A DNA stretch of 64,000 bases from Syntrophotaleaceae bacterium (GTDB taxonomy: Bacteria > Desulfobacterota > Desulfuromonadia > Desulfuromonadales > Syntrophotaleaceae), in contig JAWKQB010000002.1 of NCBI GenBank assembly GCA_041390365.1, positions 372,001 to 436,000 of the forward strand, given 5' to 3'. Positions 1-7,133 of the stretch are shown here, one piece after another (position 1 is the stretch's first letter; every line of letters begins with the position of its first letter). Made by a program: the position numbers and the translations under genes. The notes below the pieces were generated by a model, which was given only the letters and a program-made list of their open reading frames with translations, searched no databases and was not told the DNA's origin.

Positions 1-231
1 CCGGCCGAATTGCCGCCAGTGACCGATTCCTACCGCCAATTCCTCGGCGGCGCCTACTGCAAGTTCGAACCGAGATTCTACCGCACCCTGGGCGCCACAC
101 CCTACGGCCAGGAGCAGGTCGACGAGACGGTCATCCGACGTGCCCGGCTCGATCCCAACTACCGTCCCAAGAACCATGTTCTGAACAACCTGGTCGGGTC
201 CGACCAGCCGGTTGGCAGGATACGGGGGTGA
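1..231 (+). CDS. C-terminal end of an unidentified protein (cut by window start)
   Basis: Frame 1 is open from the first base to a TGA at 229-231, so the gene starts upstream of the window and only about 76 residues remain. The visible part is soluble, rich in Tyr, Arg and Pro, with a conserved-looking tail (LNNLVGSDQPVGRIRG) and no membrane segment or metal-binding motif. I do not recognise the family. It converges on the minus-strand gene ending at 295. A TTG at 10-12 could start an ORF, but there is no ribosome-binding site before it and the frame continues upstream. Confidence 0.5.
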   Translation, partial: PAELPPVTDSYRQFLGGAYCKFEPRFYRTLGATPYGQEQVDETVIRRARLDPNYRPKNHVLNNLVGSDQPVGRIRG

Positions 232-294
232 AGAAATGTTGAAATCCCGATACGAACCCCATAGGGAATGTCAATTAGCGAGTCCAGGGTCGGG

Positions 295-924
295 TCAACG
301 GTACTGGATCAGCCATTCGGTGGAGGGCAGCATCAGTCTGACTTCTCGGAACGATTTACCGAGATCCCCCTCGGTTTCGGCCTCCTCACCCCGACAGACA
401 ATGCGGTAGGCCTGGGCCTGGTCCAGTCCGGTGGCTGCCAGAAAAGCTTCGGTTCTCACCATGAGGGAGACGACTCCTGTCAGCCGTCCCTGCTGGAGGA
501 TCGGATGGCGCATGGCGATCAGCCGCGGCTGTAAAATGGTGCCATGGCCCGGCTCGCTCAGTTGGGGTGCCGGTTTTTTCCGCATCTGATCCCAGAAATA
601 GTCCAGTTGTTCGACCTTTTTCAGGTCATAGCCCACGGCCAGAAAATTGCGTTTTTTATAAACCTGGCGGATGACGAAATCATTGTCGATCAGAGTGCTG
701 CCATAGAACCCTTCGATATCCTCGACCAGAGGTTTCATGACCGAGCGAAAGCTTTCAGTTGTGGGGTTTTGCGCGGCCGCTGTTTCAAGTTTTTCGAACA
801 TGCCGGCAAAATAGGATTGCACGGCTGCCGCAAGCTGGGCTTCCTCGGGAGCTGCCTTGGCGGGAGTGGCGACCAGGAGGCCGAAAAACGCCAGAACCAA
901 TAGCAATCCACCAAATTTTTTCAC
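295..924 (-). CDS. secreted PDC/Cache-like sensor-domain protein
   Basis: A 210-residue exported protein. The GTG at 924 is chosen as start because AAAGGAGG lies 7 bases before it; the ATG 30 bases upstream would put this Shine-Dalgarno inside the gene. The N-terminus is a Sec signal peptide (KKF, a Leu-rich core, ATPAKAAP). The mature part has a helix followed by a segment resembling the beta-sheet core of periplasmic Cache/PDC sensor domains (ILQPRLIAMRHPI, then GRLTGVVSLMV). There is no transmembrane anchor or signalling output domain, so it would be a free periplasmic binding protein. It is the last gene of an operon with the methyltransferase and isoprenoid-synthase-like genes. Function is inferred from the fold only. 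Confidence 0.65.
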   Translation of the reverse strand: MKKFGGLLLVLAFFGLLVATPAKAAPEEAQLAAAVQSYFAGMFEKLETAAAQNPTTESFRSVMKPLVEDIEGFYGSTLIDNDFVIRQVYKKRNFLAVGYDLKKVEQLDYFWDQMRKKPAPQLSEPGHGTILQPRLIAMRHPILQQGRLTGVVSLMVRTEAFLAATGLDQAQAYRIVCRGEEAETEGDLGKSFREVRLMLPSTEWLIQYR

Positions 925-950
925 GGCTGATCCTCCTTTTGCAATGAGAC

Positions 951-1628
951 TCATTTTTTGAGTTCGAAGATGGAAATGTATCCACTGTGACGGGACACCA
1001 GGCGAACAAAGGGAAAAGGGCCCTCTTCCAGAGCCTGGCGCAGCAGACCGTCGATATTCTCACGGATTTCTTCCTGGCGAAACAGCAGGTATCCGGACCA
1101 GGCACAGATTCTTCCGAACCAGTTGTCGGGGGTGTCGACATCGACAATTACGGCGCTGCCATCCTGTTTGAGAACGCGATACATCTCCGTCAATGTTTTT
1201 TGTTTCAGGGCAAATTCGACATGGTGAAAAAAAAAGGTCGAGACCGCACAATCGAAGGTTTCGTTTTCAAACGGCAACTCTTCAGCCAGGGCGGCTTCGA
1301 AGTTCAGATTGGGGAGAGCGGCCCCCTTGCGGCGCGCAACCCTGATCATTTCCGTAGCGGCATCCACTCCGATGACCCTGGAATGTTCCTTGTCATTCAG
1401 TGCTGAGGCAATCTCCCTGCTCAGGGTGCCGGTGCCGCAGCCGATGTCCAGAACCTTTTCCGTACCGTTGAGGCTAAGCAGATCGATGGCCCGTTTCCGA
1501 TAGCCCCGTTCGAGGCCGAAGGTCATGAGGGGAGCCAGCAGGTCATAGACCGGAGCCGCGTGGTCAAGAGTTCTGCCCGTTGTCCGGGCAGCGGGATCGT
1601 CATGAGGGTGTTCCGTTTCAGCAGGCAT
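951..1628 (-). CDS. class I SAM-dependent methyltransferase (UbiE-like)
   Basis: This 225-residue protein has the SAM-binding motif I (VLDIGCGTGTLSREI, about residues 59-73), an acidic motif II (VIGVDAA) and the post-motif region MYRVLKQDGSAVIVDVD seen in UbiE/COQ5-type enzymes. It has no signal peptide and is cytoplasmic. Its start overlaps the end of the upstream isoprenoid-synthase-like gene by 11 bases, which implies translational coupling and a shared pathway; a lipid or prenyl substrate is therefore likely, but the substrate cannot be read from the sequence. Confidence 0.85.
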   Translation of the reverse strand: MPAETEHPHDDPAARTTGRTLDHAAPVYDLLAPLMTFGLERGYRKRAIDLLSLNGTEKVLDIGCGTGTLSREIASALNDKEHSRVIGVDAATEMIRVARRKGAALPNLNFEAALAEELPFENETFDCAVSTFFFHHVEFALKQKTLTEMYRVLKQDGSAVIVDVDTPDNWFGRICAWSGYLLFRQEEIRENIDGLLRQALEEGPFPFVRLVSRHSGYISIFELKK

Positions 1629-2661
1629 ATTGCAGATCTTCCAGGTCGAGAAGAGTCAGCATCGAGGCAGCCATGTCATTTTTGGACAATTTGCGGATTC
1701 CCAACCCCAGATCCTCAAGGGACTTCAGGCTCCCTCTCAGGAGTTGCAGGGCCAGTCTCAGTGTAGGGCAGGCGGCCTGGGGAACCTCGTGGTAAAGCCG
1801 GTCATTCGGCTGCAAAAGCCTCTCCTGCCACTGAATCAATACAGGGTTTTTTTCCCGAGCCAGGATGGACAGCACATAATTGTGTCTTTTTTCCAGATAA
1901 TCCTTGGCCAGATCCCGCAGATCGTCGAGCAGCTGACAGCCGAGGCCGAAATCGAGCAAGGCCTTTTTCAGACCGGCCACGCGATCCTGATCCAGTTGAT
2001 CTTCGATGAGATCGGGACCGAGAAAGGGAATGTTGAATAGAATACCGGTTTTCAGAACGTGGATGGTCGAGAGGACATATTCGGGATCAGGACGCTCGAC
2101 GATACCTCCTTCTTCCGATGCCTCCTGTGCGGCGCTGGGAAGCAGAACCTGCAAGGATCGGTCTGAAAGCAGGCGGGACTGAACGGAATCGATTGTGCCG
2201 GCAGCGACCGCATCGTCAAGCAGATGCTTCATGACCCGGTCGGCGGCCATAATCGCTATGACCTGCCGCATGATGGTGGACTGTCCGGCCATTTCCAGGG
2301 GAACCACCACCTTGTCTTCCTTGTCGAGAAGATTGTCGGCGCTGGTGACCCAGATGCGGAACAGATGATTCAGTTTTCCGTAGAGGAGACGCCGCTGCAA
2401 AGGGATGTCGAGAAGCAGGTAGCTGGCATGAAAAAGGGTTGAAAAGACATTTTTCCGGACGCTGAAAAAATGGTTGGGAATATCCGCCAGGGAAACCCGG
2501 TATTCCACTGGAGTATATTCGGGGGTTTGCAGGATCTGGTCAAGAAGCTGATAAACGTCCCTGATGCAAATTTTCTGCTCATCGAAGGAGCTCTTAAGGA
2601 TGCGGCCGGTCTCCCAGAGTTCAACCCAGTTTTTGACGGTTTTCCTGGCAGGAATCACCAT
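1618..2661 (-). CDS. isoprenoid-synthase-fold protein (polyprenyl synthetase-like)
   Basis: A 347-residue, mostly helical protein. The ATG at 2661 is used because GGAAAG lies about 8 bases upstream; an upstream ATG adds a stretch that does not look coding. Hallmarks of class I trans-isoprenyl synthases are visible: a modified first Asp-rich motif (D109NLLD113KED), a KTG segment at 204-206, and an intact second DDxxD (D246DLRD250) preceded by GCQLL. The first motif departs from the canonical DDxxD, so it may be a terpene synthase or head-to-head-type enzyme rather than a chain-elongating synthase. It is the first gene of a coupled operon with a methyltransferase and a secreted protein. The exact reaction is unknown. 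Confidence 0.75.
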   Translation of the reverse strand: MVIPARKTVKNWVELWETGRILKSSFDEQKICIRDVYQLLDQILQTPEYTPVEYRVSLADIPNHFFSVRKNVFSTLFHASYLLLDIPLQRRLLYGKLNHLFRIWVTSADNLLDKEDKVVVPLEMAGQSTIMRQVIAIMAADRVMKHLLDDAVAAGTIDSVQSRLLSDRSLQVLLPSAAQEASEEGGIVERPDPEYVLSTIHVLKTGILFNIPFLGPDLIEDQLDQDRVAGLKKALLDFGLGCQLLDDLRDLAKDYLEKRHNYVLSILAREKNPVLIQWQERLLQPNDRLYHEVPQAACPTLRLALQLLRGSLKSLEDLGLGIRKLSKNDMAASMLTLLDLEDLQYAC

Positions 2662-2826
2662 AAATATACTTTCCGGCCGGTCTCGAATCTCATTAAACCC
2701 GACCTCCTGGATAAATATTACAAAAAAAGTAATAAATTGTAAAGGGGGAATTCCGGACATTCCTGAGCCGAAGGGTGGCAGGATTAGCGGATGCAAGGGA
2801 ATGAAGGTGAGTTGAACTGCCCCTGT

Positions 2827-3555
2827 TCAGGATTTCGGCGAGCCGTCATCTTTCACGGGCAGGTAGCCGGCGTCTGCGCTGCGACTCAAGTCGGGCGGCC
2901 GATCGATGATTCCCTGCCTGCTGAGGTCCTTTGCCCTGGCTTCCAGGCCGGCCAGCACCGCAGCGTCCAGGCGCAGGCGGAACTCGTGCCGTTTCATCGA
3001 ATTCTGCAGGGGAACTGGTTCCAGGCCGGTGGCTTCGCCCAGGATCGTCGCGGATTCCTCCGAATTACCCCGCATGAAATCCTCGGCCCTGCCCAAGGTA
3101 GCCAGCAGGTTTCGCACCATGTCCGGACGCTGCCGCAACAGATTGTCGCTGGCCAGGATGAGCAGGGGAGAAGACTCTTCCCGGCCTCCGGGCCGGCTGA
3201 CGGCATGGCTGGCGATGATCTTCAGGGGCAGTTCCCGGGACAGGGCGATGAGCGCCGTGGATTCATCCACGGCGGCCATATCGGCCTTGCCGGAAAATAG
3301 GGCTTCGGCTGAAGACCCGTTTTGGGGATTGACTGCGGCAACTGGAACCCCGGCCGCCTGGAAAAAGTTCTTTTCCATGGCGATGATGAAAAGGGCGTCG
3401 TCGATCTGGTTCTCGAAAGCCATCCGGATGGGATTGGGGGCGGCGCCAGCGCTTGGCGGGGTTTCTTGATGCATGAGACTGCCGGCCACGAATGCGGCGG
3501 CGAGTATGGCACCGGTCAGCACCATGACTGCCTGGTGGACAGGATTACGGAACAT
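2827..3555 (-). CDS. shortened NMT1/SsuA-type ABC substrate-binding protein
   Basis: The 242-residue product starts at an ATG with GGGAGG 6 bases upstream. It has an N-terminal export segment (residues 10-28) and then a stretch typical of the first lobe of nitrate/sulfonate/taurine binding proteins (IRMAFENQIDDALFIIA, GKADMAAVDESTALIAL, LPLKIIASH). The C-terminal part (SPLLILASDNLLRQRP onward) also matches such proteins, but the roughly 60-80 residue middle part, with the second-lobe strand and its ligand contacts, seems to be missing. No permease or ATPase gene is nearby, so it may be an orphan or a repurposed sensor. Confidence 0.7.
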   Translation of the reverse strand: MFRNPVHQAVMVLTGAILAAAFVAGSLMHQETPPSAGAAPNPIRMAFENQIDDALFIIAMEKNFFQAAGVPVAAVNPQNGSSAEALFSGKADMAAVDESTALIALSRELPLKIIASHAVSRPGGREESSPLLILASDNLLRQRPDMVRNLLATLGRAEDFMRGNSEESATILGEATGLEPVPLQNSMKRHEFRLRLDAAVLAGLEARAKDLSRQGIIDRPPDLSRSADAGYLPVKDDGSPKS

Positions 3556-3814
3556 ATGTTTCCTCCCTGGACGTTGCCCGGCTTTCCGGGTCGGACAACA
3601 GGATCGCTGATCGCTTCTGTCGATGAGTGGTACGACCAGGGGGCCGTTGAGGCCGTTTCGCACTTTTTACACTATAACGGCAAAAGTGCCTTTTGGCATC
3701 GGGTCGACAGGGACCGAAGGGAGGCTTGACGATTACGCCGTCAATTGGCAAACTGCACGCTCGTCGAAATTTTTTCGCAGTTCCCGTTTGGGGGGTACAA
3801 GGAGGAAGAAGAGC

Positions 3815-4741
3815 ATGGAATTGTTGAACCAGTTTCTGGTGACCATCAGTTGGCAAACTCTGATCTTTACAACCGTCCGCATTCTGATCATTGTGGCCCT
3901 CGGCTGGATTGGCGGAATGGTGCTGGAGCGGGTGCTGCGGAAACTCGAGCAGCGCTGGATCCGAAAAGGACAGGCGGAAGGGGAGCCTCCGAGCGAGTCG
4001 GTCAAGCGGGCTGAAACCCTGGTTCGACTGATCCGCCAGGCCGTATATCTGGTCATCTGGGCGGTTGTTCTGCTGGTGGTGTTGAAGGAGGTCGGGGTTG
4101 AGATCGGACCGATCCTGGCCGGCGCCGGGATCGTCGGCCTGGCGGTCGGCTTTGGCGCCCAGAACCTGGTACGGGACGTCATCTCCGGTTTTTTCATGAT
4201 TCTCGAAAACCAGGTGCGGGTCGGCGATGTGGCCATCATCAACGGCACCGGAGGGTTGGTGGAGCAGGTCAATTTCCGCACCCTGGTGCTTAGAGACCAG
4301 AGGGGTGTGGTGCACGTTTTTCCCAACGGCACCATCACCACTTTGAGCAACATGACCCAGGAATGGTCCGCTTACGTCTTCGATATCGGGGTAGCTTACA
4401 AGGAAAACACCGACCGGGTGGTTGAGGTGATGAAGGCCGTACTCGAAAAAATGCAGGCAGACGAGACCTACGGTCCGCTGATCCTGGAGACACCGGAAAT
4501 CATGGGTGTGGACCAGTTTGCCGATTCGGCGGTGGTGATCAGGGGGCGGATCAAGACCCTGCCGATCCGCCAGTGGATGGTCGGGCGGGAGTTTCTGCGG
4601 CGGCTGAAAATGGCCTTCGATGAAGAGGGGATCGAAATCCCGTTTCCCCACCAGACGGTCTATTTCGGCGAGGCCAGCAAACCCTTCGATCTGCGCCTGC
4701 TGGAAAAGCAGCAGGAAAAGGACGCGTCAAAAGACGCTTAG
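3815..4741 (+). CDS. MscS-family small-conductance mechanosensitive channel
   Basis: The start is an ATG with AAGGAGG about 9 bases upstream; the product has 308 residues, near the usual MscS size. Three membrane segments are seen (residues 12-32, about 65-85 and 90-115). The third is the Gly/Ala-rich pore helix (AGAGIVGLAVGFGAQNLVRD), followed by the beta-domain (VGDVAIINGTGGLVEQVNFR, then VFPNGTITTLSN) that is the family signature. It acts in the inner membrane as a tension-gated release valve on osmotic downshock. It is transcribed toward a second MscS gene and ends at a strong terminator. Confidence 0.93.
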   Translation: MELLNQFLVTISWQTLIFTTVRILIIVALGWIGGMVLERVLRKLEQRWIRKGQAEGEPPSESVKRAETLVRLIRQAVYLVIWAVVLLVVLKEVGVEIGPILAGAGIVGLAVGFGAQNLVRDVISGFFMILENQVRVGDVAIINGTGGLVEQVNFRTLVLRDQRGVVHVFPNGTITTLSNMTQEWSAYVFDIGVAYKENTDRVVEVMKAVLEKMQADETYGPLILETPEIMGVDQFADSAVVIRGRIKTLPIRQWMVGREFLRRLKMAFDEEGIEIPFPHQTVYFGEASKPFDLRLLEKQQEKDASKDA

Positions 4742-4760
4742 AAACAGGTCAGATAAGGAA

Positions 4761-4793
4761 AAAAGCCGCGGGTGCCCACCCGCGGCTTTTTTT
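4761..4793. terminator. bidirectional rho-independent terminator between two mscS genes
   Basis: A GCCGCGGGT stem pairs with ACCCGCGGC around a GCCC loop, with four A before and seven T after, so it can end transcription of both convergent mscS genes. Confidence 0.9.
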
Positions 4794-4815
4794 GTCCGAA
4801 AAGGTCGGACAGAAC

Positions 4816-5670
4816 TCAGGAGGCTTTTTCGGCCACCACCTCCAGGGGCGTCAGGCTGAAGGTTTCGAAAGGCATCTCCACACCGGCCGATCGCAGCCCC
4901 TCGAACAGTTTTTCTCTCAATTCATACCGCATGGGGATATGCATCTTTTCGTCGCCGATCCAGACCAGGAAGCGGACGGTGACGTTGAAGTTGCCCAATA
5001 TCTCGATCACCATTTCCGGGGCGGGTTGCTGCAAATAACGGTCGTCGCCGGCGATCACCTGCTGAAAGATCCTCCGAAGACGGGCGAAATCCTCCCCGAC
5101 GCCGACGCTGATATCGATTTCCAGGCGCAAAAAGGGAAAGTTGGTGTAGGAGGAGACGGTGCTGTTGATGACCTTGGTGTTGGGAATGGCCAGCATCTTG
5201 CCGTCCGGGGTGACGATCCGGGTGGAACGGAGGGTAATGTCTTCCACCCGGCCGTAAAATTCATCCAGCTCGATCAGGTCCCCCAGCACGAAAGGCCTGT
5301 CCCAGAAGATGAACAGGCCGGAAATGATGTTGGACAGGGCATCCCGGGCAGCGAAGCCGACGGTAAGACCGGCCACTCCCAGGCTGGCCAGGATCGAGGT
5401 AATATCGAAACCGAGCTCTTTGACGGCGGTCAGAAGCCCGATGGTGAGGATGATCGTTTTCGTCATCGCGCGGATGAAACTGGCCAGTGTGGGATCGAGT
5501 CTGACCCGATGGAACACTGTTTTCAGGGCCCGTTCCAGAATCATCCAAAGGGTCAGAAAAACTGTGAAAATAATCAGGGCGGTGGCGATATCGGGAAGGA
5601 TGTCCCGCAAAAATCGGGCGATGGTCTGCGGTCCAAATCCTTCCATCAGGTTTTGCCAGATCTCTTTCAT
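4816..5670 (-). CDS. second MscS-family mechanosensitive channel
   Basis: A 284-residue protein whose ATG at 5670 has GGGAGG 9 bases upstream. It has an N-terminal amphipathic region, two membrane segments (about 25-45 and 65-85) and the pore helix ILASLGVAGLTVGFAARDAL, then the MscS beta-domain (FVLGDLIELDEFYGRVEDI, AIPNTKVINSTVSSYTN). The pore Gly/Ala packing pattern is kept. It differs clearly from the channel encoded head-on at 3815-4741, so this is not a recent tandem duplication; the two may gate at different tensions. Confidence 0.92.
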   Translation of the reverse strand: MKEIWQNLMEGFGPQTIARFLRDILPDIATALIIFTVFLTLWMILERALKTVFHRVRLDPTLASFIRAMTKTIILTIGLLTAVKELGFDITSILASLGVAGLTVGFAARDALSNIISGLFIFWDRPFVLGDLIELDEFYGRVEDITLRSTRIVTPDGKMLAIPNTKVINSTVSSYTNFPFLRLEIDISVGVGEDFARLRRIFQQVIAGDDRYLQQPAPEMVIEILGNFNVTVRFLVWIGDEKMHIPMRYELREKLFEGLRSAGVEMPFETFSLTPLEVVAEKAS

Positions 5671-5907
5671 GTCGGTCTGCCTCCCATGTCTGCAATCGGT
5701 CATTTCCGCAAAAGTCTCCTTCTGAATTCTAAAGCATGACCCTTCATTATGGAAAATCCTATCGTCCAAGTCCCTGTTTCCCAACCGTCCACGGGGCACG
5801 ATAGCCTCACCGCCTGATCCCGAGCGGTTGGATCAATGACAGGGTGCTTTTCTTTAATTTTCAACGAGCCGGTTAATGTTTCGGCACAGGTCCAAAAGTT
5901 CATCCAA

Positions 5908-6396
5908 ATGAAGGAACTCGGGCTTTTGCTCACGGCGCCGGTCGCACGGGAGCCAAGGTTCTCAGACAACTGAAAAAATCCGGCGGTCACGATCATTGTT
6001 GCCGATCCCCGGCCCCAGCATTACGTGGTGGAGCAGGGGATCATCGAAAAAGTCGACATCCACGAAGTCCTGACCCCTCTGACCCTCGAGACGATCATGG
6101 CGCAGGCGCAGCCGGATCTTGTCGTGCTGGCCATGTCGACGGGGGACATGGGACTGGGCAAGGCGCCGGGCACCGATATCCTCGCCGAGGCCTTGAAGGA
6201 TGAAATCTCCTTTCTGAGCAGGGTACCGGTCATCGAGGTTAAGGTAGCTCATCCTGACCAACCTCCCGATTCAAATGCCCCCGGCTCTCCGCGACTTGAA
6301 TGCCGGGTGGAACCCGCTATAAGTGAAGGTAAGCACTCGAAGTCGGCAGTGCGGACAGATCCGTTTCCTATCCAGAAACCGGGGAGGTCGAGATGA
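5908..6396 (+). pseudogene. frameshifted Rossmann (TrkA-N-like) protein gene
   Basis: From ATG 5908 one frame reads MKELGLLLT, then a second frame supplies GAGRTGAKVLRQLKKSG (about 5934-5984), then the first frame resumes with VTIIVADPRPQHYVVEQG and continues to 6396. Read together they form a dinucleotide-binding fold: a GxGxxG loop, a second strand ending in Asp, and IMAQAQPDLVVLAMSTGDMGLGKAPG. Two compensating one-base shifts break it; the original frame meets a TGA at 5971. The tail after about residue 115 looks non-coding, suggesting loss of the original stop as well. A GTG at 6025 could still give a truncated 123-residue product. Confidence 0.5.
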
Positions 6397-6563
6397 AAAT
6401 GTTTAAGAGAATTTTGATCGGTCTTTTTTTCGGCTTGATGATGATCAACCTGGGAGCCTGTGAAAACGAAGGGGTCGGAGAAAGGGTGGGGGAAGAGGTG
6501 GATGAGGGCGTCGAAGAAACCCAAGAGGCCGTCGAGGAAGCCCAGGAAGAGATTGAGAGGTAA
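6393..6563 (+). CDS. small acidic lipoprotein (56 aa)
   Basis: ATG 6393 follows GGGGAGG at a good distance. The peptide has a basic start (MKMFKR), a hydrophobic core and a lipobox (LGAC, Cys about residue 25), then a tail of Glu, Val and Gly only (GERVGEEVDEG, EETQEAVEEAQEE). This entericidin-like design is typical of small stress-associated envelope lipoproteins. It is followed by a DUF3096 membrane peptide 30 bases later, likely in the same transcript. Its function is unknown. Confidence 0.7.
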   Translation: MKMFKRILIGLFFGLMMINLGACENEGVGERVGEEVDEGVEETQEAVEEAQEEIER

Positions 6564-6593
6564 TTGGAACCCGCAAGCTGAGTAAGGAGGCCC

Positions 6594-6722
6594 ATGAACT
6601 GGGAACTGCAGCCCATTATCGCCATTCTGGCGGGGATCCTGATTCTCGTGGTGCCCCGATTGCTGAATTACATCGTGGCTTTTTACCTGATACTGATCGG
6701 CATCGTCGGCCTTTTGTATTGA
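6594..6722 (+). CDS. DUF3096-like small membrane protein (42 aa)
   Basis: AAGGAGG precedes the ATG at 6594 by 6 bases. The 42 residues are nearly all membrane: IIAILAGILILVVP, RLLNYIVAFYLILIGIVGLLY. This two-segment hairpin with a central PRLLNYIVA matches the DUF3096 family of tiny inner-membrane proteins often found in low-complexity stress clusters. Its role is unknown. Confidence 0.75.
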   Translation: MNWELQPIIAILAGILILVVPRLLNYIVAFYLILIGIVGLLY

Positions 6723-6749
6723 AACAGGTGGAAACGGCGAGGTTGGATC

Positions 6750-7133
6750 ATGGATATCCGGTTGCGCAGGGCGAATGAAGAGCCGTCCCGGGATGACGGG
6801 TTCAGGGTGCTGGTCGACCGTCTCTGGCCCCGAGGGGTCCGCAGGGAAGACCTGGAGTTGGATGAATGGCTCAAGGACGTTGCGCCGAGCGCCGAGCTGC
6901 GCCGCTGGTTTCAGCACGATCCGGAAAAATGGTTGGAATTCAAGCGCCGCTATGTGGCCGAACTGGCCAGTCGCCCGGAAGCCGGCAATGCATTTCAGGA
7001 ACTGAAGCAGAAGGGGCGCCAGGGGAGGGTGACCCTGGTCTTCGGCTCCCGTGAAATCCGGTACAACAATGCCGCGGCACTCAAGGAACTGCTGGAGGAT
7101 CACGCCGCCGTTGGACAAGAGGGGGATCGATGA
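6750..7133 (+). CDS. DUF488 family protein (YeaO-like)
   Basis: A 127-residue cytoplasmic protein with the DUF488 signatures: an N-terminal DGFRVLVDRLWPRGV, a middle SAELRRWFQHDPEKWLEFK and a C-terminal VTLVFGSREIRYNNAAALKELL. The family occurs throughout bacteria without a settled biochemical role. Its stop overlaps the glgX start by 4 bases (ATGA), so the two are translated from one message, although I see no functional link. Confidence 0.88.
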   Translation: MDIRLRRANEEPSRDDGFRVLVDRLWPRGVRREDLELDEWLKDVAPSAELRRWFQHDPEKWLEFKRRYVAELASRPEAGNAFQELKQKGRQGRVTLVFGSREIRYNNAAALKELLEDHAAVGQEGDR

